64,000 bases of DNA. It comes from Castellaniella sp047971665 (GTDB lineage: Bacteria > Pseudomonadota > Gammaproteobacteria > Burkholderiales > Burkholderiaceae_B). The stretch spans positions 56,620 to 120,619 of the forward strand of contig NZ_JBKEAA010000017.1 in NCBI RefSeq assembly GCF_047971665.1, read 5' to 3'. The notes under the pieces are model-generated. The model was not told where the DNA came from, ran no database searches, and saw only the letters and a list, made by a program, of their open reading frames with translations. A program made the translations under genes and the position numbers. This document shows, in pieces, positions 8,696 through 15,678 of this stretch; the stretch's first letter is position 1; each line of letters starts with the position of its first letter.

Positions 8696-8711
8696 ATTAC
8701 ATGTTCGTAAT
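8696..8711. promoter_or_regulatory. Inverted repeat ATTAC-N6-GTAAT
   Basis: A perfect 5-bp inverted repeat whose arms equal the GTAAT half of the CopR-type box found 100 bp away. It is a possible binding site for the copper response regulator serving the leftward YVTN gene. Confidence 0.4.
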
Positions 8712-8796
8712 ACATGTTCCTGCAACGTATATGCAGGGCGCTACGTCACTTGGAGTTAGATGGAATTCCGTGGAATCAGGAAACGCGACATGAAGA

Positions 8797-8811
8797 TGAC
8801 AAAGATGTAAT
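8797..8811 (+). promoter_or_regulatory. CopR-type box TGACA-N5-GTAAT
   Basis: The sequence TGACAAAGATGTAAT fits the (C)TGACA-N5-GTAAT recognition pattern described for Pseudomonas CopR. It lies about 100 bp upstream of the DUF2933 gene, so it would control DUF2933 and possibly copAB. Binding by the regulator at 6534-7217 is inferred. Confidence 0.6.
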
Positions 8812-8912
8812 GCTGAAGCAATCCGCCTGACAGACATGGGTCGCTATAGTGGTGTCGTTGCCGGGTATGTAGGTAAATGCCGGCAAGTGTTCAATAAAAG
8901 GAGTGTCGAGAG

Positions 8913-9173
8913 ATGAAATGCGATATGAAGACCATGCTGAAAGGCGGCCTGGGATTGGCTTTGCTGATTGCTGTGGCCTACGCGGCGTTGCCGATTGCAC
9001 GAGAGTGGATTGTTTCGATAAGCCCCTTTTTATTTTTTTTGATCTGTCCGCTGATGATGCTCTTCATGATGAAAGGAATGCAATCATGTCATTCTGAGCA
9101 TAGTGGAAAGAAAAGCGAACCCGCGCCGGCTCCAGTGCCTGAATCGACTACCACAACCAAACATTTAGGATGA
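8913..9173 (+). CDS. DUF2933 small membrane protein
   Basis: An 86-residue protein with two hydrophobic segments (about 10-28 and 36-55) and a polar, Ala/Pro-rich tail. The segment MLKGGLGLALLIAVAYAALP followed by FLICPLMMLFMMKGM is typical of DUF2933 proteins, which are repeatedly found in copper-resistance loci. The Cys-Pro-Leu-Met-Met and later Cys-His residues could ligate copper, but function is unknown. GGAG lies at 8900-8903. An ATG three codons earlier in another frame is not supported. Confidence 0.8.
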   Translation: MKCDMKTMLKGGLGLALLIAVAYAALPIAREWIVSISPFLFFLICPLMMLFMMKGMQSCHSEHSGKKSEPAPAPVPESTTTTKHLG

Positions 9174-9185
9174 TGAGCAGTTGAA

Positions 9186-9468
9186 GTGACATCGATCCGT
9201 TTTTTATTAGCCATGCTAGCGCCAGCACTGGCTTGGTTGCCTGGCGCCGGTGCCTACTTCTTCAGCCAGAGGTATCTTCGATTCACTGCGAGGCTTGTTT
9301 GCACTTCAACCAAACAGCCTCCGCGGAAGCCAGGGTTCAACCGGAGTATCCAGTGGTCCTCATTTGCATTATGAACCGCGCGTCAATTATCGACCATTAG
9401 ATCCCATCCAAGAAATACGACAACTGGCCTCGCATGTCCAAAAATCAAGCTGTGTTTTTGCGGCATGA
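9186..9468 (+). pseudogene. Remnant of an M23-family peptidase gene
   Basis: Frame 1 between about 9330 and 9420 encodes GSTGVSSGPHLHYEPRVN and RPLDP, the C-terminal HxH zinc-site block of M23 (LytM-type) metallopeptidases. The upstream part (9186-9260) encodes a signal-peptide-like start, MTSIRFLLAMLAPALAWLPG, in a different frame. The central two thirds of the domain are missing, so this looks like an internal deletion plus a frameshift. M23 genes often accompany DUF2933 and copAB in copper islands. Confidence 0.6.
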
Positions 9469-9476
9469 AGGCAGCA

Positions 9477-9510
9477 GGAACGAAAATGGGGTTTTGGCCC
9501 GTTCTTTTTT
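9477..9510 (+). terminator. Possible intrinsic terminator
   Basis: A GAACG/CGTTC stem (9478-9482 with 9500-9504) enclosing a G-rich loop and followed by six T residues. The stem is short, so strength is uncertain. It would end the DUF2933 transcript before copA. Confidence 0.35.
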
Positions 9511-9555
9511 GACTTCGGATAGGACTGATCCATTGATTACAAAAAAGCAATCAGC

Positions 9556-9573
9556 CTGTCACCAGCCTGACAG
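9556..9573. promoter_or_regulatory. CTGTCA-N6-TGACAG inverted repeat upstream of copA
   Basis: A perfect 6-bp inverted repeat 95 bp before the copA start. Its TGACA half matches the first half of the CopR-type box at 8797, so it may be a second regulator site. The rest of 9469-9667 shows nothing else recognisable. Confidence 0.4.
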
Positions 9574-9667
9574 TCGCACTTGATTAAGGTTAAGTAATGG
9601 CGTTTGTCGTTTTAGTCTTCGACAGGCAAATTTCAACTAAAAAACCCAGCTCACAGGATTCTCACGC

Positions 9668-11536
9668 GTGAAACGTCTGTCTACGCTAACTGTTCCCGTA
9701 CCGTTCATGTCTCGCCGCCGCTTTGTTCAAGGATTAGCTGCTGGCGGCGTGCTTCTTGGTCTGTCGCCCTATGCCCGAGCACTTGGGATGCAGTCGAGCC
9801 GGACGACCAGCACAGGCTCTGCGCAGATCCTGACTGGAACCGAATTCAATCTGGAAATCGGTGAGTCTCCCGTCAACTTCACGGGCAGTCCCCGCATGGC
9901 AACTACCGTGAATGGCTCGCTTCCTGCGCCGACCTTGCGATGGCGCGAGGGCGATACGGTGACCATCAGGGTAAAGAACCACCTGAGAGAAGCCACCTCC
10001 ATCCATTGGCACGGCATCATCCTGCCGTTTCAGATGGACGGCGTACCCGGGATCAGTTTTGTGGGAATTCCGCCTGGGGAAACCTTCACGTATCGGTTCA
10101 AAGTGCAGCAAAGCGGCACTTATTGGTACCACTCTCACTCGGGCATGCAGGAAGCTACCGGCGTTTACGGGGCGATCATCATCGACCCGGCAGTGGCGGA
10201 TCCTATACGCGCCGATCGAGAGTATGTCGTCCAGCTGTCGGATTGGACCGACGAAGACCCGATGCGGGTGCTCGCCAAACTGAAGACGCAGGGTGACTAT
10301 TACAACTATAACCAGCCCACGGCAGTGGATTTCTTCCGGGATGTCTCCGACATGGGACTTAAAGCGGCCGTGGACAAGCGCAAGATGTGGAATGAAATGC
10401 GCATGAGTCCCACGGACCTGGCGGACCTGTCGGCCGATGTCCTCACTTACCTGATGAACGGCACCACGCCGGCCGGGAACTGGACGGGGCTGTTTCGACC
10501 TGGCGAGCGTGTTCGATTGCGCTTCATCAATGGGGCGGCGAACACCTTCTACGACGTGCGGATTCCGGGCCTTGGCTTGACGGTCGTGCAAGCCGATGGC
10601 GTCGATGTGGAGCCGGTCACCGTCGATGAATTCCGATTTGGTCCGGGCGAAACGTATGACGTGCTGGTACAGCCGAAAGACGACGCCTACACCATTTATG
10701 CACAAGCCATGGACCGCACCGGCTATGCGCGCGGTACGCTGGCTGTCCGCGCCGGGCTCGAAGCGCCCGTGCCCGCGCTTGATCCTGTGGAATGGTTGAC
10801 CATGGCAGACATGATGGGCGGCATGGGCGGCGGCATGGCGGGCATGAGCCCTGGCGGCGCCAGCCAGCCATCTATGGGTGGCATGAACCACGGTGGCATG
10901 GCCGGAATGAGCCACGGCAATATGGCCGGGATGAGTCATGGCGCCATGCAGGGCATGAATCACGCCGGTATGGCGGGCATGGATCACAGCGCGATGACGG
11001 CCACCGGCGCCAGCACCCAGGTGCGCCATGCCAGGACGGAATATGGGCCGAGTATCGACATGCGGGTAGACATGCCGCGCACCAATCTGGACGATCCGGG
11101 CATTGGCCTGCGTAACAATGGCCGGCGCGTACTGACGCTCGCTGACCTGCATACCGTGGGCGGGCCGATGGATCCTCGTGGCGCCGAGCGGGAAATCGAG
11201 CTGCACCTGACCGGAAACATGGAACGCTACGCTTGGTCGTTCGACGGCGTGGAATACGGAAAATCGACGCCGGTTCATTTCCGTTATGGCGAACGGGTCA
11301 GAGTCATATTGCACAACGACACCATGATGACGCACCCCATGCACCTGCACGGCATGTGGAGCGAACTGGAGACGCCCGATGGGCGGTTCCAGGCCCGGCG
11401 GCACACGATTCCGGTGCAGCCGGCCCAGCGGATCAGCTTCCTGGTGACGGCCGATGCCCTTGGGCGGTGGGCGTGGCATTGCCATCTGATGCTGCACATG
11501 GATGCGGGGATGTTTCGCGAAGTGGTGGTGGCATGA
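9668..11536 (+). CDS. copA: Periplasmic multicopper oxidase CopA/PcoA
   Basis: Copper-resistance oxidase that oxidises Cu(I) in the periplasm, 622 residues. A Tat signal (SRRRFVQGLAAGG, residues 14-26) fits export of a folded copper enzyme. Cupredoxin blocks with IHWHG and WYHSHSG come first, then a Met-rich region at about residues 378-440 (GMxHGxM repeats), then HPMHLHG and WHCHLMLHMDAGM carrying the T1 and trinuclear ligands. The GTG start at 9668 has AGGA upstream; ATG 9707 is an alternative. The stop overlaps copB in ATGA. All copper ligands expected for the family appear present. Confidence 0.95.
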   Translation: MKRLSTLTVPVPFMSRRRFVQGLAAGGVLLGLSPYARALGMQSSRTTSTGSAQILTGTEFNLEIGESPVNFTGSPRMATTVNGSLPAPTLRWREGDTVTIRVKNHLREATSIHWHGIILPFQMDGVPGISFVGIPPGETFTYRFKVQQSGTYWYHSHSGMQEATGVYGAIIIDPAVADPIRADREYVVQLSDWTDEDPMRVLAKLKTQGDYYNYNQPTAVDFFRDVSDMGLKAAVDKRKMWNEMRMSPTDLADLSADVLTYLMNGTTPAGNWTGLFRPGERVRLRFINGAANTFYDVRIPGLGLTVVQADGVDVEPVTVDEFRFGPGETYDVLVQPKDDAYTIYAQAMDRTGYARGTLAVRAGLEAPVPALDPVEWLTMADMMGGMGGGMAGMSPGGASQPSMGGMNHGGMAGMSHGNMAGMSHGAMQGMNHAGMAGMDHSAMTATGASTQVRHARTEYGPSIDMRVDMPRTNLDDPGIGLRNNGRRVLTLADLHTVGGPMDPRGAEREIELHLTGNMERYAWSFDGVEYGKSTPVHFRYGERVRVILHNDTMMTHPMHLHGMWSELETPDGRFQARRHTIPVQPAQRISFLVTADALGRWAWHCHLMLHMDAGMFREVVVA

Positions 11537-12573
11537 AAAGCATGAACAATCCGTCAGGCATCCAGGTCATGAACAATCAATTGAAGAAGAAGTTTCTTGC
11601 AGCGGCCATCGCTACAGCGGGGATGATACCCGTGCTTGCCTACGCGCAGCCGGATGGGGGACATGCCGGCCACACCTCGGACTCTTCAAAGGCGACGAAT
11701 ACACCAGCGACGGCCTCAGGCATGAATCACGGCTCCATGAACATGTCCAGCATGAACCATGGCGGTGGGGAAGCTCCAGCACAAGGCCATGACGCTATGA
11801 AGGCGCCGATGAAGCGGCCAGTAATGAGCAAGGAGTCCTCCGCCATGCAAGGGATGACGCACGGCCAGCCGAGCTCCAATGCGCCGGTCTCTGCCCACAA
11901 TATGGACGCCATGGACCACGGCGATATGCAAATGCAAGGTGGTTCGGCGCCACCCGGCGCCCGCGATCCCGATGCCTACTCGGATGGCTACGTTCGCAAT
12001 GCGGGCAAGTATGCGCTGCCACCCTCAGAGAAGTTGGTCATGTCCGACATGCACAACTTCGGTTCAGTGAATTTCGACCGATTGGAGTACGTCAGGGCGC
12101 GAGGCGAGGAGTGGGCGGCCTATGAAGGTGAAGCATGGTATGGCAGCATCTATACTCGCGCCGTGATCAAGGCCGAAGGCGAAGTGGCGAGCGGCAAACT
12201 GCAAGAGTCCAGGACGCAATTGTTGTGGCGTCATGCAGTGTCAACATTCTGGGACACAGAGTTGGGCGTGCGTTTCGATCATGATCGAGGTGCACCGAAC
12301 CGGGAATGGTTGGCATTCGGCTTCAAAGGACTGGCGCCTTACTGGTTTGAAGTCGATGCCACTGCCTATGTTGGTCCAAGCGGCCGCAGCGCTCTGGGGC
12401 TGAAGGCGGAATATGACATCTTGTTGACCCAAAAGCTCTACTTGCAACCCAGTGTGGAAGTGAATTTTTATGGCAAGAATGACGAGCGCCGGGGCATTGG
12501 CAGCGGCCTGGCGGACGGTACGGCGGGCTCGCGCCTCAAGTACGAAATTACGCGTCAGTTTGTCCCGTACGTT
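11533..12573 (+). pseudogene. copB: copB (copper-resistance outer-membrane protein), 3' end lost at IS66
   Basis: Begins in the ATGA overlap with copA, with a signal peptide (LKKKFLAAAIATAGMIPVLAYA), a Met/His-rich N-terminal half rich in MNHG and MDHG, and the CopB beta-barrel domain from about residue 155 (KLVMSDMHNFGSVNFDRLE). Family similarity stops after LKYEITRQFVPYV exactly where the IS66 left end begins; the last 30 or so residues, including the terminal aromatic barrel strand, are absent and do not reappear beyond the element. The frame runs 42 codons into the IS before a stop, so a non-native tail replaces the outer-membrane insertion signal. Confidence 0.85.
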
Positions 12574-12608
12574 GTAAGCACCCGGTCAACCCGTCTTGAC
12601 GGTAGAGA

Positions 12609-14162
12609 TCAAGCAGCGGGGGCCCACCGATGGGGCAGCAACTCGGCGATCCGATGGTTTTTCTGCGATGGCAGGCGCGTGAGCACATCCTTCAGATAGG
12701 CATACGGATCATGCCCGTTCAGGCGCGCCGACTGGATCAGGCTCATGATGGCGGCCGCCCGCTGGCCGCCACGCAGCGACCCGGCAAACAGCCAGTTCGA
12801 GCGCCCGATCGCCCAGGGCCGGATCTGGTTTTCCACCCAATTGTTGTCGATCGGCGCATCGCCATCGTCCAGATATCGTGTCAACGCCTCCCAGCGCTTA
12901 AGGCTGTAGTCGATGGCTCGTGCCGTCCCCGAGCCATCGGGCACTCGCTGACGTTGTGCGATCAACCACCGATGCAGGGTGTCTGCCATGGGTCGCGCAC
13001 ACTCCTGCCGTATCTGCCTGCGGTCATCGGTGGAGAGCTCTGAGACCTCGCGCTCGACACCGTACAGGCTGGCGAACAGCTCCAGCGCCTGGGCGGCGAT
13101 CTGACTCTGGTGGTTGACGTGCAGATCGTGGAACTTGCGCCGGGCATGCGCCATGCAGCCCAGCTCCGTGATGCCTGCCGCAAACCCGGCCTTGTAGCCG
13201 GAGTAATCATCGGTCACCAGCTTGCCGCGCCAGTCCTGCAGGAAGGTGCGGCAGTGCTCCCCGGCACGGCTGGGCGCGAAGTCATAGACCACGGCCCGCA
13301 GGCTGTCGTAGGACGTGGGCGTGTACGCCCACAGATACGCCCGCTGCGTCTTGCCCGCGCCAGGCTTGAGCGTCTGCACCGGCGTCTCGTCGGCATGCAG
13401 CACCGTGCGGCCCAGCATCTCCACCTTGAGCGCATCGACCAGCGGCTGCAGGCGCAGCCCGCACACGCCCACCCAGTCGCCCAGCGTCGAGCCAGGCAGC
13501 GCCACCCCGGCACGCGCAAAGATGCCTTCCTGGCGGTACAACGGCAGGTGGTCGGCATACTTGGCGACGAGTACCTGTGCCAGCAGGCCAGCCGTCGGGA
13601 TGCCCTTGTCGATGATCTGAGGGGGGACCGGTGCCTGCGTGAGCGTCTCGCACTGGGCACATACCCACTTGCCACGGATGTGGCGCTCCACAGTGAAGAC
13701 GCCTGGCACGAAGTCCAGACGCTCGCTGACATCCTCGCCGATGCGCTGCATCTGGCAACCACACCGGCATTGTGTCGAGGCCGGTTCATGGTGGATGTCG
13801 ACACGCGGCAGCTCGGCGGGCAGCCGCAGGCGACGCGGTGCTCGTGGTTTCTGTGGCGTGGCTGCGGGCACGTCCCGCAGGGCGTCCAGTTCTTCCTCGA
13901 TGGCCGCCAGGTCCTCGTCCATCGTCTCTTGCAGCAGACTGAGCTGGGCGGCATTCAACTGTTCGCTACGCTTGCCATAGCGCCAGCGCTTGTACAGGGC
14001 CAGCTCATGCGTGAGCTGATCGATATGCGTCTGCTTGGTGTGGATCACCTGATCCCGTGTGGCAATCTGCCCGTCGCGTGCCGCCACTTCGCCCATCAGT
14101 TGCTGAACCAATGTGCGCAGTTGCTGCTCGTCGAGCTGATCGAGGGAGATTGCCGAATCCAT
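12609..14162 (-). CDS. tnpC: IS66 family transposase TnpC
   Basis: The DDE transposase of the element, 517 residues from ATG 14162 (MDSAISLDQLDEQQL). An N-terminal leucine-zipper-like region (about 5-60) comes first, then a zinc-finger block with CRCGC and CAQC cysteines (about 130-190), then the DDE domain with HADETPV, TDDYSGYKAG and the C-terminal DNNWVENQIRPWAIGR segment and IS66 C-terminal tail. The frame is intact, so the element may still be active. The longer open frame upstream covers the tnpC-tnpB gap and lacks homology. Confidence 0.94.
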   Translation of the reverse strand: MDSAISLDQLDEQQLRTLVQQLMGEVAARDGQIATRDQVIHTKQTHIDQLTHELALYKRWRYGKRSEQLNAAQLSLLQETMDEDLAAIEEELDALRDVPAATPQKPRAPRRLRLPAELPRVDIHHEPASTQCRCGCQMQRIGEDVSERLDFVPGVFTVERHIRGKWVCAQCETLTQAPVPPQIIDKGIPTAGLLAQVLVAKYADHLPLYRQEGIFARAGVALPGSTLGDWVGVCGLRLQPLVDALKVEMLGRTVLHADETPVQTLKPGAGKTQRAYLWAYTPTSYDSLRAVVYDFAPSRAGEHCRTFLQDWRGKLVTDDYSGYKAGFAAGITELGCMAHARRKFHDLHVNHQSQIAAQALELFASLYGVEREVSELSTDDRRQIRQECARPMADTLHRWLIAQRQRVPDGSGTARAIDYSLKRWEALTRYLDDGDAPIDNNWVENQIRPWAIGRSNWLFAGSLRGGQRAAAIMSLIQSARLNGHDPYAYLKDVLTRLPSQKNHRIAELLPHRWAPAA

Positions 14163-14215
14163 AGGCGGCAGTATGCCGCCGACCGCCTTGTGGTGGTATT
14201 GGCGTCTTGCCTGAT

Positions 14216-14551
14216 TTACAGCACCGAGATGGCACCCGCCGAACCCACATGCTGCCACGGCAGGCCCAGCACCAGAGCGTGCCACTGCGCGGCATCGAGC
14301 TCGATATGCGGCCCGTGCATCGCATCGGCCCAGACGAACTTGCCCCGATTCAGGCGCCGCGCTGCCAGCCACACGCCAATCCCATCATGGATCAGCACCT
14401 TCATACGATTGGCGCGACGATTGGCGAAGCAATACGCGTGATGCGGGTGGGCCGCACCGAATACCGTCACCACGCGCGCCAGGGCCGTTCCGGCACCCGC
14501 GCGCATATCCAGCGGCTCGGTCGCGAGCCAAATGGCTTCGACGTGAATCAT
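14216..14551 (-). CDS. tnpB: IS66 accessory protein TnpB (Orf2)
   Basis: A 111-residue accessory protein required with TnpA for IS66 transposition. The start MIHVEAIWLATEPLDMRAG is characteristic, as are the Arg-rich middle RRANRMKVLIHDG and the FVWADA segment. The ATG at 14551 overlaps the tnpA stop in ATGA form, which indicates coupling. The molecular role is unknown in the family. Confidence 0.92.
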   Translation of the reverse strand: MIHVEAIWLATEPLDMRAGAGTALARVVTVFGAAHPHHAYCFANRRANRMKVLIHDGIGVWLAARRLNRGKFVWADAMHGPHIELDAAQWHALVLGLPWQHVGSAGAISVL

Positions 14552-14889
14552 CGCAGCCACTCGCGAAGCCACGACACGCAGGCTCCCGCTTCGCTGACAG
14601 GCCAGTGCACCGTGGCCTGCACGGCACCGCGAGCCAGTCGAATCTCGATGTGACGACCCGGGCCTGGCGACAATCCAGACGACATGATCGGCACGAATGC
14701 CGGTGCCGGGACAGGGAGCTGCTCGGCCTGCCGGATCCATTTGCGCACCACGTTTGCGTTGATGCCGTGCGAGAGCGCGACACCTGCCACGGACACGCCA
14801 GGTTGACGGCACTCGGCCACAATCTGGGCCTTCAGGGGCTTGGGATAAGACCGGCGTCGGCGTATGGGGGCTAATTCTGTCTTCGACAT
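14548..14889 (-). CDS. tnpA: IS66 accessory protein TnpA (Orf1)
   Basis: A 113-residue helix-turn-helix protein of the IS66 Orf1 family. The N-terminal HTH is visible as SYPKPLKAQIVAECRQPG and VSVAGVALSHGINANVVRKW. The C-terminal half (IEIRLARGAVQATVHWPVSE) matches the conserved TnpA tail. ATG 14889 is chosen; a GTG three codons earlier (14898) is possible. Confidence 0.9.
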   Translation of the reverse strand: MSKTELAPIRRRRSYPKPLKAQIVAECRQPGVSVAGVALSHGINANVVRKWIRQAEQLPVPAPAFVPIMSSGLSPGPGRHIEIRLARGAVQATVHWPVSEAGACVSWLREWLR

Positions 14890-15020
14890 GGTGTCCACCT
14901 AAAAATGGTGGACACTATCGGAAGCACCCCGGGTGGTTCAAGACGGCTTTACCGGGTGCTTACCGTGAAATTTCCGGGCTAGAGGTTCCGGGTCGATTCA
15001 GACCTGTGGCCGCTCTCACC

Positions 15021-15062
15021 AGAAAATAAAAAAGGCCGTCTCTGATAAACAGAGACGGCCTT
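15021..15062 (-). terminator. Intrinsic terminator downstream of tRNA-Leu
   Basis: A perfect 13-bp stem (15032-15044 with 15050-15062) with a 5-base loop, followed on the minus strand by a T-rich run (complement of 15022-15031). It lies 8 bp past the tRNA 3' end, so it is the terminator of the tRNA transcript. Confidence 0.9.
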
Positions 15063-15069
15063 CCGAAAT

Positions 15070-15400
15070 TGGTGCCCGGGGCCGGAATCGATCCGGCACG
15101 CCTTGCGGCGGGGGATTTTCTTACCACTTCGGTTTTCACCGCCGACGTTCCGAAGAACGGCGTTCGTGGTCTGGAGCACGCCTTCACCATAGCATCGCGT
15201 CAACGCTTCGCTTTAGGTGCCCGCCGTCTGCTCTCTACACCTTCCGAGGGGCCTTTCGGCTCCAGGGCTTGGCTCGGCATTAGCTCGGACTTGTCGTCCA
15301 GGGCCTTCACCGAGTTTGACGGGCTTCACCTCTGGGGTTTCCCCCGGAGGGCTCAAATTTGGTCTGAGTCCCCTGCGTCTACCAATTTCACCACCCGGGC
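15070..15400 (-). tRNA. tRNA-Leu(CAA), interrupted by a group I intron
   Basis: Two exons on the minus strand: 15366-15400 (35 nt, GCCCGGGTGGTGAAATTGG...GGGGACTC) and 15070-15119 (50 nt, AAAATCCCCCGCC...CCGGGCACCA). Joined they give an 85-nt tRNA with a 7-bp acceptor stem (GCCCGGG/CCCGGGC), a 5-bp anticodon stem (GGGGA/TCCCC), loop CTCAAAA with anticodon CAA, a long class-II variable arm, T stem GCCGG/CCGGC and an encoded CCA. The break falls after C34. An oddity is A in place of the near-universal T54 in the T loop. An intrinsic terminator follows. Confidence 0.9.
15120..15365 (-). ncRNA. Group I self-splicing intron (IC3-like) in tRNA-Leu
   Basis: A 246-nt insertion in the anticodon loop with the conserved core blocks of tRNA-type group I introns: TGCCGAGCCAAGCC (J4/5-P5 region), GGTGTAGAGAGCAGACGG (P7 5' side), CACCTAA, and GCTATGGTGAAGGC leading to the P7 3' side. 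P7 can form from GAGCA (complement of 15229-15233) and TGCTC (complement of 15174-15178), a covariant of the Azoarcus GACUA/UAGUC pair. Also present are a P2-like hairpin with a GAAA loop, a P9-like hairpin with a TTCG loop, and a terminal G. No endonuclease frame is present. The resemblance to Azoarcus and cyanobacterial introns is from memory; splicing is inferred. Confidence 0.88.
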
Positions 15401-15466
15401 AAAATTGTGAAGCAGTCCTACTTCACTACTACTTACTACCACCTGCCAGGAGCCAGTACGAACCCG

Positions 15467-15511
15467 TTTGGCTCCTATTTGGCTCCTAGAACGAAAACCA
15501 ACGTTTTCGTT
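15467..15511. repeat. Tandem 11-mer and adjacent hairpin between the tRNA-Leu pieces
   Basis: Two abutting identical copies of TTTGGCTCCTA (15467-15477 and 15478-15488) are followed by a perfect 9-bp hairpin, AACGAAAAC/GTTTTCGTT (15490-15498 and 15503-15511). The arrangement resembles leftover recombinase arm sites or an attachment region; nothing proves that. Confidence 0.4.
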
Positions 15512-15596
15512 GCCGGTGCCTAAAATACTTCAAACCCCTATCCCATGCGGCTTGGCGGGCATCGAACTCATGTTGCGTATAGGTAGAAGTACCTAT

Positions 15597-15635
15597 TTTT
15601 GAGTCCCCTGCGCCTACCAATTTCACCACTCGGGC
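15597..15635 (-). pseudogene. Orphan 5' half of a second tRNA-Leu(CAA)
   Basis: Minus-strand sequence beginning GCCCGAGTGGTGAAATTGG and running to GGGGACTCAAAA reproduces tRNA-Leu positions 1-38 without the intron. After the anticodon loop the sequence diverges (ATAGGTAC...) and no TCCCC anticodon stem, T arm or acceptor 3' strand follows. The break in the anticodon loop is where many tyrosine recombinases cross over, so it may be an integration or excision scar. Confidence 0.7.
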
Positions 15636-15678
15636 AGCATCGGTGCGGCAGAACGTCGCACCGGAAAAAGAAATATCA

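Larger units (their letters stand above)
8474..8912. other. Intergenic region between divergent copper-island genes
   Basis: This 439-bp stretch holds no convincing gene; short open frames lack ribosome sites and family resemblance. It holds an ATTAC-N6-GTAAT inverted repeat (8696-8711) and a CopR-type box (8797-8811), listed separately. Both divergent genes (YVTN protein leftward, DUF2933 protein rightward) are probably controlled from here. Confidence 0.6.
12574..14963 (-). mobile_element. Complete IS66-family insertion sequence
   Basis: A 2390-bp element with terminal inverted repeats beginning GTAAGCACCCGGT at both ends and continuing as imperfect repeats of about 27 bp that both include CCGTCTTGA. 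It carries tnpA, tnpB and tnpC in the order and overlap typical of IS66, all on the minus strand. The flanking 8-mers (CGTACGTT left, CGTGAAAT right) differ, so the usual 8-bp target duplication is missing, which implies a deletion or recombination after insertion. Confidence 0.93.

Noticed and set aside
8571..8759. A 62-codon plus-strand frame upstream of the DUF2933 gene
   Set aside because: Arg-rich, no ribosome site, and it overlaps the ATTAC/GTAAT repeat; more likely promoter DNA.
13110..14441. A 443-codon plus-strand frame across the IS66 element
   Set aside because: It is the antisense of tnpC and tnpB, whose domains are clear on the minus strand.
15070..15400. Reading the split tRNA as an integrated mobile element rather than an intron
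   Set aside because: The 246-nt insert has no frame with family features, ends in G, and shows the group I core blocks with a covarying P7; it sits exactly after position 34.
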